A DNA stretch of 64,000 bases from JAAXHH01 sp965225915 (lineage in GTDB: Bacteria; JAAXHH01): positions 1,426,001 through 1,490,000 of the forward strand of contig OZ245326.1 of assembly GCA_965225915.1 (NCBI GenBank), in the 5' to 3' direction. The position numbers and the translations under genes are program-made. Each line of letters starts with the position of its first letter. Position 1 is the stretch's first letter. The notes under the pieces are model-generated. The model did no database searches. It was given only the letters and a program-made list of their open reading frames with translations, and was not told the origin of the DNA. This document shows positions 27,499-37,069 of this stretch, piece by piece.

Positions 27499-29868
27499 CT
27501 ACTCGCGTCGCAGGGCGTCCGCCGGGTTGAGCAAGGCGCTCCGGACGGTCTGCAGGCTGACGGTTAGCAGGGCGACAGCGAGGACGGCGAGACCGGCCGC
27601 GATGAAGGGCCACGCGCCGATTTCGGTGCGGTAGGCGAAGTCGGCCAGCCACTCGTTCATGAGCCACCACGCGGCCGGCCAAGCCAAAACATTGGCGATC
27701 ACGACAAGGTAGACGAACTGCCGGGACAGCAGGGAGACGATATCGGACACCGCGGCACCCATAACCTTGCGAATGCCCACCTCCCGCGTGCGACGGGAAA
27801 GGTCAAGCGATACGAGACCATATACACCGAGGCAGGCGATCAGCAGGGCGAACACCGCCGAATAGCTGAAAATCCGGGCCAGGTTGCTCTCATTTTGGTA
27901 GAATCGTGCGACGTCGTCATCCAGGAAGAAATACTCGAAGGGCGATTCCGGTGCGATTTCCGTCCATGCCTCTCTCAACAGATCCAACGTGGCGGGCAGA
28001 TTTCGCCCGCTGACGCGGACCAGGAAAAACCGGATCTGATCCTGGACTTCCCCAATGGACACGGGATTGAGGGTGAGAATAACCGGTTCGATCTCTTGGT
28101 GCATGGACTGGAAGTGGTAGTCCTCGACCACGCCGACGACCGTGTAACCGTGGGGCAGTGTTCGGCCGATCGGGTCGTCCCATTCCATCTTCCGTGCAGC
28201 AGCCTCGTTGATAATGCACGATCCCGCTTCGTCGTTGCCAAATTCCCGGGAGAAATTCCGGCCAGAGACCAGGTTCAGTTCAAGCGTCTGCAAGTAATCG
28301 TAATCCACGGTGAACATGAATGCTTCGAGTTTGCTCCCGTCCTCATTGGTATAGGCGGCCTGGCCCAGGCCGCGTCCGAAAGTGTTGGACGTTCCCGATA
28401 CCTGGACCACGTCTTCGTACGATTGTATCCTGGATCTATAAACGTCCACGGAGATGGAATTCGGTCCGGTAGGGATGACGACGACGTTTTGCTTATTGAA
28501 TCCCAAATCCCCGGTCCGGACGAAGTCCAGCTGCCGGGTCATGACGAGTATGGAAACGACGAGTAACGCAGACAAACCGAACTGGACGACCATCAGGCCG
28601 CGGATAACCAGGTTGGGGCCACCGATCTGAAGCTGATGTCTGAACACGGCAACGGGATTGAAACGGGAAAGGACCAGGGCGGGATAGCTACCGGAGACCA
28701 GGGCAACCAGGCCAGTCAACGCCAGCAGCGCGGCGAGCGTGGAGCCGTTGGAAAGGTAATCGAGGACGAGCGAAGTCCCCGCCAGCATGTTGAAAACGGG
28801 AAGAAACAGGTGGGCCAGTATGATGCCGAACACCAATGCGAAGCAACTCAGCACCGCGGTCTCACCCAGGAACTGACCCGTGATCTGGGTTTTCTGCGCT
28901 CCGAAAACCTTCCGCAGCCCGACCTCCTTCGCCCGTGAAGACGAACGGCAGACGGCCAGGTTCATGAAATTGACGCAGGCTATGAAGAGAACGAGAAGCG
29001 CAGTGCATACCAGCATGTAGGACCGGTCGGGATCGCTGGTAGGTCCCAGGCCGAATGCCACTTCCTGGTTCAGGTACATGTCCGTTATGGGCTGCAACGT
29101 CAGGTAAGGCGATCCCATCTGTGAAAAATGAGATTCGACAAAACTCGGCAACTGGTCTTCCAGCAAGCTTGCCCGTTCCGGGTCCGACAATTCGACAAAG
29201 GTTGAACTAACGCTGTAGTTCCAATTGCCGATTGCCTGCTTCACCCCGTCGTCTATGGCAAACATCTTGTCGAAGGGTAACAGGAAATCGAACCGTATGC
29301 TGGAATTAACCGGAGTGTTCTCCGCTACCCCGGTTACGGCAAACGGTTCCCCACGTATCGTGAGTTGCCTGCCCAGGGGGCTTTCCGTCCCAAAGTACTT
29401 TTCGGCGGCGGTCCGGCTGATTACCACCGAATTCATATCGTTCAGGACCGTCCCGGGATCACCTTCGATCATCGGGAAGGAGAACACGCTGAAAATCGAT
29501 GGATCGCTATAACGCACATACTCCTCTCGGAACTTGTCATTTCCAATGCGGATTTCCGTTCTACCGGCATTTCGTATGCGCACGGTCTGCTCGACGCCGG
29601 GATACTGCTGCTTAAAGGCCGCGGCAAGTGGAAGAGGAGTATTCGCCCAGAGATACGGTTCACCGTCGTAACCCGTTCCACCCAGGACGATCCGGTAGAT
29701 CCGGTCCGACTTCTCGTGGAAAGCGTCGTAAGTCCACTCGTGGCGGACGAAGAGAAAGATGAGGAGGCAGCACGCGATGCCGGTGGACAGGCCCAGCGTG
29801 TTGATGAAGAAGTACCCCTTGTTGCCGAAGAGGTGCCGTAGCGCGATGACGATGTGGTTTTTCAGCAT
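27499..29868 (-). CDS. MacB/FtsX-like ABC transporter permease
   Basis: A 789-residue inner-membrane protein. There is an N-terminal membrane helix (FFINTLGLSTGIACCLLIFLF), a large periplasmic MacB-type core domain, then two FtsX blocks. Each block has the coupling motif, AKEVGLRKVFGAQ near residue 315 and TREVGIRKVMGA near 695. Such eight-helix permeases work with a separate ATPase. No ATPase gene is next to it, so the partner must be encoded elsewhere. Proteins of this type export peptides, antibiotics or lipoproteins, or act as mechanotransmission machines. It converges with the aminopeptidase gene. Confidence 0.9.
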   Translation of the reverse strand: MLKNHIVIALRHLFGNKGYFFINTLGLSTGIACCLLIFLFVRHEWTYDAFHEKSDRIYRIVLGGTGYDGEPYLWANTPLPLAAAFKQQYPGVEQTVRIRNAGRTEIRIGNDKFREEYVRYSDPSIFSVFSFPMIEGDPGTVLNDMNSVVISRTAAEKYFGTESPLGRQLTIRGEPFAVTGVAENTPVNSSIRFDFLLPFDKMFAIDDGVKQAIGNWNYSVSSTFVELSDPERASLLEDQLPSFVESHFSQMGSPYLTLQPITDMYLNQEVAFGLGPTSDPDRSYMLVCTALLVLFIACVNFMNLAVCRSSSRAKEVGLRKVFGAQKTQITGQFLGETAVLSCFALVFGIILAHLFLPVFNMLAGTSLVLDYLSNGSTLAALLALTGLVALVSGSYPALVLSRFNPVAVFRHQLQIGGPNLVIRGLMVVQFGLSALLVVSILVMTRQLDFVRTGDLGFNKQNVVVIPTGPNSISVDVYRSRIQSYEDVVQVSGTSNTFGRGLGQAAYTNEDGSKLEAFMFTVDYDYLQTLELNLVSGRNFSREFGNDEAGSCIINEAAARKMEWDDPIGRTLPHGYTVVGVVEDYHFQSMHQEIEPVILTLNPVSIGEVQDQIRFFLVRVSGRNLPATLDLLREAWTEIAPESPFEYFFLDDDVARFYQNESNLARIFSYSAVFALLIACLGVYGLVSLDLSRRTREVGIRKVMGAAVSDIVSLLSRQFVYLVVIANVLAWPAAWWLMNEWLADFAYRTEIGAWPFIAAGLAVLAVALLTVSLQTVRSALLNPADALRRE

Positions 29869-30032
29869 GGGAGCGCGTACTCCGGGGGATCAAGACTGCA
29901 TGCTGGATTCCAGGTAGAGGGAATTTAATGGGGATCTGTGGTTTTGACCCACCGATCCCCTATAAGGTTGCGACTGCTGTGTTCTGCGGTTTAAAATTCG
30001 ACTGCTTTCATGCCGTTACTCCATCGAGTCCA

Positions 30033-31904
30033 TCACTCCACGACAAAAGTGTTCTGGCTGGAATAAAAACCTCTTTCGCCGGAAAACGTCACATCTCCCA
30101 CCAGCCTGTATTCACCAGGTTCATCGGGACTGAGGGGACAGACCTGGAATGTCTTCTCCGTGCCCACAACGTCCATCCATGAACTGTCAGCATCGTCTCT
30201 CCGCTGCCATTTTGAGGAATGAACGGTGATGGTGATTTCGTCCGTGGCAGGGAAATTGTTCAGCGGCAAGCAAAACATTATAGGAAAGTCAATGTCCTCA
30301 GTCACGAAACGAACCTCGCCAGACGCTACCATCAACCCTTCCCACGGGAGGTAGATGATTTCACAAAGGGTAATCCCCTGCGGATCCATAATCCCGCTCA
30401 ACCACATTTTGAACTCGTCATTCTGTGGGACGCAGACCTGGGTGCCGGCCAGGTTTATGGACATGAGTATCAGATTCAGAAACGAATCGGGAAGCGCTCC
30501 CTCAAGGTCCGTGTTGTTCTGAAGATGAAGCACTGCTAGGTTGGTGAGTTGGCCAAGTTCCATGGGGATCATCCCACTTAAACCGAAGTCCGCCAGGTTC
30601 AGTTCGGTAACACGTCCCCGGTCGTCCGTCGCAACACCATCCCACATGCTTACGCGTTCTTCACTCAACCAGTTACCCTGCATGGTCCAGTTCATACCGT
30701 CCGTTGCGTTGTAGATGGCGATCAACGTTTCCCGATCCGGACTCGGACCCGCAACCGTCACGGTCACGCTCTGCATTGCATTGCCCGACTGCGCCGTGAT
30801 GTCCGCCATGCCGTTGCCCACGGCCGTCACCAGGCCTGCCTCGTCCACGGTCGCCACGGTTTCGTCGCTGCTCGACCAGGCGATACTCGGCTCGTTTATG
30901 GAGACTTCGTTTGCATCTTCAGCAATGACCTCGAGCTGGATCGTCTCACCGAATTCAGTGAGCGTCGTCATTTCCGGTGTGATCGTGATGATTGCCGCGA
31001 CCTGGGACACGGTTATGGTTACGCTCTCCATGGCTTCGTCCGACTGCGCGGTGATGTCAACCATGCCGTTGTCCACCGCGGTTACCAGGCCCGCCTCGTC
31101 CACGGTCGCCAGGGCCTCGTCCCCGCTCGACCAGGTCACCATCGCATCCGGCATTGCGTTCTCACGCTGGTCCAGTACTACGGCCGTAAGCTGTAAGGTC
31201 TCGCCAATCGATTCAAGTGCAGCCGAAGTCGGATCGATCACGATAGTCGTGGGCACAGGTTCCGACACCGATATGGTGGCAGTGGAAGACAGGCTGCCCG
31301 ACTGGGCCGTGATGTCAACCATGCCGTTGCTCACAGCCGTCACCAGGCCTTCCTCGCTCACGGTCGCCACGGCGTCGTCGCCGCTCGACCAGGTCACGGT
31401 TTGGCCGGTCATGACGTTGTTTCGCTGGTCTCGCACCGTTGCCATAAGCTGCACGGTCTCCCCAATCGCCTCCAGCGTCCTCGACGATGGAGAGATCGTG
31501 ATCCGGGTCGGTACCGGCTCTGCAACGGTGACCGTCGCCCGACCCGAGGCGTTTCCCGACCGTGCTGTGATCTGCGCCGTGCCGTTGCTCACCGCCGACA
31601 CCAGGCCTTGTGCACTGACAGTCGCTACCGCCGTGTTGGCGCTCGACCAGGTAACAGTTTGCCCGGACATGGTGTTGTTGTTCTGGTCCTTCACCGTTGC
31701 CATCAGCTGCACCGTCGCGCCGATCGACCCCAGTGTGTGCGAAGACGGCGTGACCGTGATACTGGTCGCCACGGGCGTTGGAGGTGGTGTCGGTGTAGGC
31801 GTAGTGGGCTTCGTCGGACTGTCCCCACCACCACAGCCTGCCAGTATCGTCAAGGCCATGCAGGTTGCGACCACGGCTAAAACGCGACTATATCGGCGAA
31901 TCAC
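30033..31904 (-). CDS. Surface lipoprotein with four BIg2 domains and leucine-rich repeats
   Basis: A 623-residue protein. The start is GTG 31904, with AAGGAG six bases upstream; a TTG at 31931 is the alternative. The signal ends in a lipobox (LTILAGC), followed by a Thr/Pro-rich stalk. Four tandem bacterial Ig-like (BIg2) domains of about 85 residues come next, each with the TVTWSS...VATV...GLVTAV...ITAQSG pattern. A plant-type LRR block follows (NATDGMNW, LNLADFGLSGMIP, LAVLHLQNN), then a C-terminal beta-rich domain. It is probably an outer-surface adhesin or binding protein. The gap 29869-30032 shows nothing clear. Confidence 0.85.
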   Translation of the reverse strand: MIRRYSRVLAVVATCMALTILAGCGGGDSPTKPTTPTPTPPPTPVATSITVTPSSHTLGSIGATVQLMATVKDQNNNTMSGQTVTWSSANTAVATVSAQGLVSAVSNGTAQITARSGNASGRATVTVAEPVPTRITISPSSRTLEAIGETVQLMATVRDQRNNVMTGQTVTWSSGDDAVATVSEEGLVTAVSNGMVDITAQSGSLSSTATISVSEPVPTTIVIDPTSAALESIGETLQLTAVVLDQRENAMPDAMVTWSSGDEALATVDEAGLVTAVDNGMVDITAQSDEAMESVTITVSQVAAIITITPEMTTLTEFGETIQLEVIAEDANEVSINEPSIAWSSSDETVATVDEAGLVTAVGNGMADITAQSGNAMQSVTVTVAGPSPDRETLIAIYNATDGMNWTMQGNWLSEERVSMWDGVATDDRGRVTELNLADFGLSGMIPMELGQLTNLAVLHLQNNTDLEGALPDSFLNLILMSINLAGTQVCVPQNDEFKMWLSGIMDPQGITLCEIIYLPWEGLMVASGEVRFVTEDIDFPIMFCLPLNNFPATDEITITVHSSKWQRRDDADSSWMDVVGTEKTFQVCPLSPDEPGEYRLVGDVTFSGERGFYSSQNTFVVE

Positions 31905-31989
31905 TTCGGACTCCTTTTCTGGTATTGACAAGATTGTAGTGTCAACTTATCCGTTTCGATATATCGTAACTGTTTGTTTTTTTATGATG

Positions 31990-33279
31990 TTAAGTATTTA
32001 AGTCCGGCATACTCTCCCGGGCCGCTTCGAGGGTACGGTCGATGTCGTCCTCGGTGTGAGCCAGGGACACGAAACCCGTTTCAAGGCGCGACGGCGCCAG
32101 GTAGACGCCGCGGTCCAGCATGTTCCAGAAGTACTGTCCGTATGTATCCGCGTCGGAGGTAGAGGCGGAATCGAAGTCCTCGACGGTTTTATCGGTGAAG
32201 AAGGTACACATCATGGATCCGACCCGGGTCAGGTAAGCGGGAACACCGGCCTCTTCCGCCGCGGCGCGCAGGCCGTCGCCGAGACGGGAAGCAAGTGTTT
32301 CAAGTCGTTCGTAGACACCCGGTTCCCGCAGTTGTCTCACCGTTTCGTAACCCGCGGTCATCGCCAGCGGGTTGCCCGAAAGCGTCCCGGCCTGGTAGAC
32401 CGCGCCGAGAGGCGCAACGGTTTCCATGATTTCCCTTCGTCCGCCGTAGGCGCCCACGGGGAGACCCCCGCCGATTATCTTGCCGAGACAGGTCATGTCT
32501 GCCGTGATGCCGAACCGTTCCTGCGCTCCGCCGAAGGCGATCCGGAACCCGGTGATGATCTCGTCGAAGATCAGGATGATCCCCCGTTTTGCCGTTTCCT
32601 CCCGGATGGTTTTCAGGAAACCTGGGACCGGTGGGATCATGCCCATGTTGCCCGCCACCGGCTCGACGATCACGCAAGCGATGTCGTCACCCCGTTCCGA
32701 CAGCGTACCCCGGACGGCTTCTATATCGTTGTAAGGCAGGTTGATAGTCAACTTCGCCAGATCCGCCGGCACGCCGGGGCTATCGGGTATCCCAAAGGTC
32801 GCCGCGCCGGAGCCGGCCTGGATGAGAAAACTGTCGCCGTGCCCGTGGTATCCCGCTTCGAACTTGACCGCCAGATCGCGCCCGGTGTACCCCCGGGCCA
32901 CGCGCAAGGCACTCATGGTAGCTTCCGTCCCGGAGTTGACCATGCGCACCAGATCGATGGAGGGGAAGGCGGTCCGGACCAGTTCTGCCAGCCTGATTTC
33001 GGCTTCCGTGGGCGTGCCGAAGCTGACACCCCGTTCACACGCCTTCTTCAAGGCCTCGACCACGGCCGGATTGCCATGTCCCAGGATCAGCGGCCCCCAG
33101 GAACCGAGGTAGTCGATGTACTCGTTGCCGTCCACGTCGTACACCTTCGAACCCGCACCCCGGTCCATGAAGACGGGTCGGCCACCGACCCGGCCGAAGT
33201 TGCGCACGGGGCTGTTTACGCCTCCGGGCATCAGTCGTTGGGCCTGGTCAAAGAGGGTGCTTGAACGGGAACGGTTCAT
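31990..33279 (-). CDS. hemL: Glutamate-1-semialdehyde 2,1-aminomutase
   Basis: PLP enzyme that converts glutamate-1-semialdehyde to 5-aminolevulinate, the last step of the C5 route started by HemA in the same cluster. It is 429 residues, family length. Visible are GGVNSPVRNF, NSGTEATMSALRVAR, the PLP lysine in LGKIIGGGLPVGAYGG, and AGTLSGNPLAM. The start is ATG 33279, with GGAG eight bases upstream; a GTG three codons earlier is less well placed. It is the last gene of the operon. Confidence 0.96.
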   Translation of the reverse strand: MNRSRSSTLFDQAQRLMPGGVNSPVRNFGRVGGRPVFMDRGAGSKVYDVDGNEYIDYLGSWGPLILGHGNPAVVEALKKACERGVSFGTPTEAEIRLAELVRTAFPSIDLVRMVNSGTEATMSALRVARGYTGRDLAVKFEAGYHGHGDSFLIQAGSGAATFGIPDSPGVPADLAKLTINLPYNDIEAVRGTLSERGDDIACVIVEPVAGNMGMIPPVPGFLKTIREETAKRGIILIFDEIITGFRIAFGGAQERFGITADMTCLGKIIGGGLPVGAYGGRREIMETVAPLGAVYQAGTLSGNPLAMTAGYETVRQLREPGVYERLETLASRLGDGLRAAAEEAGVPAYLTRVGSMMCTFFTDKTVEDFDSASTSDADTYGQYFWNMLDRGVYLAPSRLETGFVSLAHTEDDIDRTLEAARESMPDLNT

Positions 33280-33410
33280 GAACTTCACTCCGGGTGTGTT
33301 TTTGTAACGCTTTGCTTTACAATGCTGATCACATCAATAACTAGCAGCCTGGGTGTGTTATTGGGGGCATGTTATTTAAAGAAAACCCGTTCGTGCGGAC
33401 GTACCGGCCG

Positions 33411-34379
33411 TCAGAGCCGGCCCGCGACCTCCCGGGCGAAATAGGTGAGTATCATGTCTGCGCCGGCCCGCTTCATGGCGGTCAGCGACTCCAGGATGAT
33501 CCGGTCTTCATCGATCCATCCCATCTGTCCCGCCGCCCTGATCATGGCATATTCCCCGCTCACGTTGTAGGCGGCCACAGGCACTTCGAAGGTCGATTTC
33601 ACCCGCTGAATCACGTCGAGATAGGCCAGGGCCGGCTTGACCATGACGATATCCGCTCCTTCTTCGAGATCGAGTTCCACTTCTCTGAGCGCTTCGTTGG
33701 TGTTGGCCGGGTTCATCTGGTAGGAACGGCGGTCGCCGAACTGCGGGACCGAATCCGCCGCGTCGCGAAAGGGTCCGTAATACGCCGAAGCGTACTTGGC
33801 GGAATAGGCCATGATCGGTATATGTGTGAGGTGTTCGCCGTCAAAGGCTTCCCGTATCGCGCCCACGCGGCCGTCCATCATGTCCGAGGGCGCGACCATG
33901 TCGACCCCGGCATTGGCCTGCGATAGGGCCGTCCTTACGAGCAGACGTAGCGTGGCGTCGTTTTCCACGTCGCCTTCCCGGATGACGCCGCAGTGCCCAT
34001 GATCGGTGTACTCGCAAAGGCACACGTCGCCAATGACGGTCAGGTCCGGCGTCGTTTCCTTTATCGCGCGGATGGCCTGCTGCACGATGCCGTCGTTCGC
34101 GTAAGCGCCGGATCCATAGGCGTCCTTGGTCTCAGGAATACCGAAGAGCATGACGGCCGGAATGCCCAGGTCCGCGACTTCACGGCATACCTCGACGCCC
34201 TGGTCCACCGACAGGCGGTCCACGCCGGGCATGGACTCCACTGGGGAACGGACTCCCTCGCCCGGGCAGATAAACATGGGATAGATCAGATCGTCGATGG
34301 AGAGACGCGTCTCGCCGACCATCCTGCGCAGGTTTTCGCCGCGGCGCAGCCGCCGCAGCCGGTGTACGGGAAATGCCAT
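33411..34379 (-). CDS. hemB: Delta-aminolevulinic acid dehydratase (porphobilinogen synthase)
   Basis: Joins two 5-aminolevulinate molecules into porphobilinogen. It is 322 residues long. Both active-site lysines are present, in YSAKYASAYYGPFRDA and MVKPALAYLD. The Cys-rich site DVCLCEYTDHGHCG marks the zinc-dependent form rather than the magnesium form. The gene lies between the zinc-ribbon gene and hemL on the minus strand. Confidence 0.97.
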   Translation of the reverse strand: MAFPVHRLRRLRRGENLRRMVGETRLSIDDLIYPMFICPGEGVRSPVESMPGVDRLSVDQGVEVCREVADLGIPAVMLFGIPETKDAYGSGAYANDGIVQQAIRAIKETTPDLTVIGDVCLCEYTDHGHCGVIREGDVENDATLRLLVRTALSQANAGVDMVAPSDMMDGRVGAIREAFDGEHLTHIPIMAYSAKYASAYYGPFRDAADSVPQFGDRRSYQMNPANTNEALREVELDLEEGADIVMVKPALAYLDVIQRVKSTFEVPVAAYNVSGEYAMIRAAGQMGWIDEDRIILESLTAMKRAGADMILTYFAREVAGRL

Positions 34380-34406
34380 GGTTCTCTCCTGCCCGCTGGC
34401 AGACTA

Positions 34407-35027
34407 TCAACACCCGCCGCAGTTGGCGCATCCGTCGTCGCTGAATCCATTCAGGGCACTGCATCGCTCGCACTGGAACAACACCTGCCTGTCTTCGATG
34501 TAGCGGGACTTCATCCACCTTCGCGCCGGTTCCCGGTATTTCGAAGGCACGATGATGCTGGCCGCTTCGATCATATCCTTTGCGAAAACCAGGCCGGTGT
34601 CCTGGTCGGCCGAAAAGATCCGGCTCTCCACGCCTTGCTGCGCCAGGTATTGCTGGTAGGTCCGCGCTTCCCGGTCTTCGGCCCGGTAGAGGATTTCTTC
34701 TTCCGCAGGCTGCTCTTCTTCCATTTCGTGTTTTTCGCATAAATACCGGCCTAGCCGGCGAATCCCGCATTCCGCGCACACGTGCTGTCCGCAAATCACA
34801 CAGCGCCCGTGCGCTGGGACGGCCGGATGGTAAAAACACCGTAGATCGTCTGTGAATACAGTGCCGCAGACCGGGCAGGACCGCGCGTCGCCCGGGACCT
34901 CTTCTTTACACTCGTCGCAAACCCAGGTCGACTCCTCATTCAGCTCGTCAACCAGGAGGGTGGCGCAGATCGGGCACTTCTGAACGCGCTGGGGGTATTC
35001 GCATTCGCAATCTGGACAAAAGGGCAT
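34407..35027 (-). CDS. Multi-zinc-ribbon protein with a DUF2007-like domain, inside the heme operon
   Basis: A 206-residue protein with at least four CXXC knuckle sets: CPDCECEY with CPIC, CDECKEE with CPVC, CVICGQHVCAECG, and CERCSALN with CANC. Between the third and fourth sets, about residues 110-175, is a DUF2007-like stretch (LYRAEDREARTYQQYLAQQG, then VESRIFSADQD). I infer a zinc-binding adaptor; no enzyme motif is seen. It sits between hemD and hemB, the slot where some bacteria carry accessory heme genes. A link to tetrapyrrole synthesis is suggested by position only. Confidence 0.75.
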   Translation of the reverse strand: MPFCPDCECEYPQRVQKCPICATLLVDELNEESTWVCDECKEEVPGDARSCPVCGTVFTDDLRCFYHPAVPAHGRCVICGQHVCAECGIRRLGRYLCEKHEMEEEQPAEEEILYRAEDREARTYQQYLAQQGVESRIFSADQDTGLVFAKDMIEAASIIVPSKYREPARRWMKSRYIEDRQVLFQCERCSALNGFSDDGCANCGGC

Positions 35028-35164
35028 AGGGAGCCGGTCAATTCGAAGGGGTTTCTACCACGCCGGGCTCCGCTCGGTTACCCGCCGTCTAACATATTCC
35101 ACTTCTGTATATACTGATCACAAGCCCAACGAATATACGCTCGGGTGTCTTTACAAGGCAATCG

Positions 35165-36055
35165 TTATTCCCTATGCTGCTCCCCCTTGGCCAGGCGGTG
35201 ACGAACTATCGATTCTACAAGTGCGGGAATAGACGCCTGGTCGGGCACAATATCCACAGACAGACCCGCTTCGGCGGCGGTTCTGGCCGTGGCGGGACCA
35301 ATGCAGGCGATGAGGACGCCCTCGGTGTACCGCGGCAATAGATCCGGTCCCACGGCTTTCGCAAAAGCAACAGCGGCCGAAGAACTGGCGAACACGGCCA
35401 CGTGGATCTTCCGGTCTTCCAACATGGACGCGATCCCGTCGGGCAGGGACTCTTCCATCGCTGTGCGGTAGACTGTGACTGCTGCCACGCATGCACCGGC
35501 GGCGGATAGCCCCTCGACCACGGCGGGACCCGCGATATCCGACGCCGGGAAGAGGATGCGGGCGCCTTGCAGATCGCAGGATTCGGCCAGGGTCTCCACC
35601 AGCTTCTTGGCACGGAAAACTTCGGGTCGATGGTCCGCTTCTATACCGTGTTTTTTTAATGTTTCGGACGTGGCCTGTCCCACCGCGGCGACACGCGCCC
35701 CGGACAGCGCCCTGGCGTCCAGCCCGTTTTCGTAGAGCCTTTCAAAAAAAGCCTCCACGGCGTTTCCGCTGGTAAAGACCACGTGATCGAAACCGGAAAG
35801 ATTGGACAGCGCGGTGTCCACGTCCGACCAGTCATCAGGCGCTTCGATCCGTATAAGCGGCGCTTCGACCGGTTCCGCGCCTACCCGGACTAGGAATTCG
35901 GACAGATCCCCGGCCTGGTCCCGGGTCCGTGTGACCAGCACCCTCGTTCCGAATAACGGCTTCGTTTCAAACCAGTTCAGTTGTCGCCTCAGCGCGACCA
36001 CCTCCCCCACGATGATGAGGACGGGCGGGATGTAGGACGCGGACCGGGCCCGCAC
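35165..36055 (-). CDS. hemD: Uroporphyrinogen-III synthase fused to the C-terminal tail of a lost SUMT
   Basis: Closes and inverts the linear tetrapyrrole into uroporphyrinogen III. The frame is 296 residues. HemD proper begins near residue 35 (GTRVLVTRTRDQ) and runs to the end, with HVVFTSGNAVEAFF and VAVFASSSAAVAFA as landmarks. Residues 7-30 (IPPVLIIVGEVVALRR, QLNWFE) match the end of uroporphyrinogen-III C-methyltransferase (CobA/SUMT), which in many bacteria is fused in front of HemD. Here the SUMT catalytic body is missing. The likely start is GTG 36055, with no good ribosome site. See the cobA remnant at 36045-36071. Confidence 0.88.
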   Translation of the reverse strand: MRARSASYIPPVLIIVGEVVALRRQLNWFETKPLFGTRVLVTRTRDQAGDLSEFLVRVGAEPVEAPLIRIEAPDDWSDVDTALSNLSGFDHVVFTSGNAVEAFFERLYENGLDARALSGARVAAVGQATSETLKKHGIEADHRPEVFRAKKLVETLAESCDLQGARILFPASDIAGPAVVEGLSAAGACVAAVTVYRTAMEESLPDGIASMLEDRKIHVAVFASSSAAVAFAKAVGPDLLPRYTEGVLIACIGPATARTAAEAGLSVDIVPDQASIPALVESIVRHRLAKGEQHRE

Positions 36056-36071
36056 CCACCAGGTAAACCAT
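36045..36071 (-). pseudogene. cobA: cobA (SUMT) 5' remnant, out of frame with hemD
   Basis: ATG 36071 opens a frame reading MVYLVGAGP, the invariant N-terminus of uroporphyrinogen-III C-methyltransferase, 48 bases after the hemC stop. After these nine codons homology stops at a GGGCCCGG sequence and the frame runs into nonsense. The C-terminal end of the same enzyme resumes in another frame within 15 bases, fused to HemD. A typical SUMT has about 240 residues, so roughly 200 or more codons appear to be deleted. Confidence 0.75.
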
Positions 36072-36118
36072 GCCGGAAGACCGCGGGGCGGTTGTGCCCA
36101 TACTTTGGGCTTCGCTGT

Positions 36119-37027
36119 TCATTGTTTTTCAGCGGCCTGTGCCAGCACGGCTTCGGCCAGCCGACCACCCAGGTCAGGTCCTTCTTCAGGCCCGCCGTGG
36201 AGGGAATGGCGCACGATCCAGCTGCCGTCCCCGGCGGCCAGGACAGCATCCAGTCTCAGGACGTCTCCGTGGATTCTTCCCCACGCGCCGACCGGAGTAT
36301 GGCAACCGCCTCCGATACCGTGGAGGAAAGCCCGTTCAGCCATCACCGCCTGCCTCGACGGACGATGCTCGATGCGCCGCGCGGCTTCCAGGGTCTGCTG
36401 GTCATTCAACCGGGTTTCAATCGCGAGTGCCGCCTGGCCGACGGCCGGCATGCAGATTTCCGGAGACAGGGATTCGGTGATCCGGTCCGACCAGCCCAGG
36501 CGCAGCAGGCCCGCGACGGCCAGAACGATCGCGTCCGGGCCGTCCTCTTCCTCCAGCCTGGTCATGCGTGTATCGATGTTTCCGCGTATGCCCGTAAAGC
36601 GAAGATCCGGCCTGTTGTGTTGCAACTGAGCCCGCCGCCGCGGACTTCCCGTGGCGATAGAGGCGCCACGAGGAAGACGGTCAAGCCCTGCCCCACCCCG
36701 GCTGATCAGGGCGTCGCGTACGTCTACCCGTTCCGGTACCGCGGCGATGACCAGTCCGTCGGGAAGCGTCGTAGGGAGGTCCTTGAGGCTGTGCACGGCA
36801 GCGTCGATCTCTCCGTAGATCAGGGCCCGTTCCAGTTCTTTGACAAAAACACCCTCCCCGCCGAAAGTGTCGAGGGCGGCGTCCCGGACCGTGTCGCCCT
36901 TCGTCTTCAGTACGCGCACGTGGACGGTCAGACCTTCGTGGGCCGCTTCGATGGCCCCGGCCGCGAAATGGGCCTGAACGAGGGCCAGCCGGCTGCCGCG
37001 GGTGCCTATGGTTAGGGTTGTAGACAT
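36119..37027 (-). CDS. hemC: Porphobilinogen deaminase (hydroxymethylbilane synthase)
   Basis: Polymerises four porphobilinogens into hydroxymethylbilane. It is 302 residues long. Visible are the N-terminal IGTRGSRLALVQA, the KTKGD and HSLKDLPTTLPDGL motifs, GSPRRRAQL, and the cofactor-carrying cysteine in GIGGGCHTPVGAWG. It ends 48 bases before the cobA remnant and follows hemA by 42 bases. Confidence 0.97.
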   Translation of the reverse strand: MSTTLTIGTRGSRLALVQAHFAAGAIEAAHEGLTVHVRVLKTKGDTVRDAALDTFGGEGVFVKELERALIYGEIDAAVHSLKDLPTTLPDGLVIAAVPERVDVRDALISRGGAGLDRLPRGASIATGSPRRRAQLQHNRPDLRFTGIRGNIDTRMTRLEEEDGPDAIVLAVAGLLRLGWSDRITESLSPEICMPAVGQAALAIETRLNDQQTLEAARRIEHRPSRQAVMAERAFLHGIGGGCHTPVGAWGRIHGDVLRLDAVLAAGDGSWIVRHSLHGGPEEGPDLGGRLAEAVLAQAAEKQ

Positions 37028-37069
37028 GGGAGAGCGTAATCAATGGCCGCATGAACAGGGATCGACACG

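Noticed and set aside
30715..32001. 428-codon plus-strand ORF with internal repeats
   Set aside because: The repeats mirror the BIg2 repeats on the minus strand; it is a shadow.
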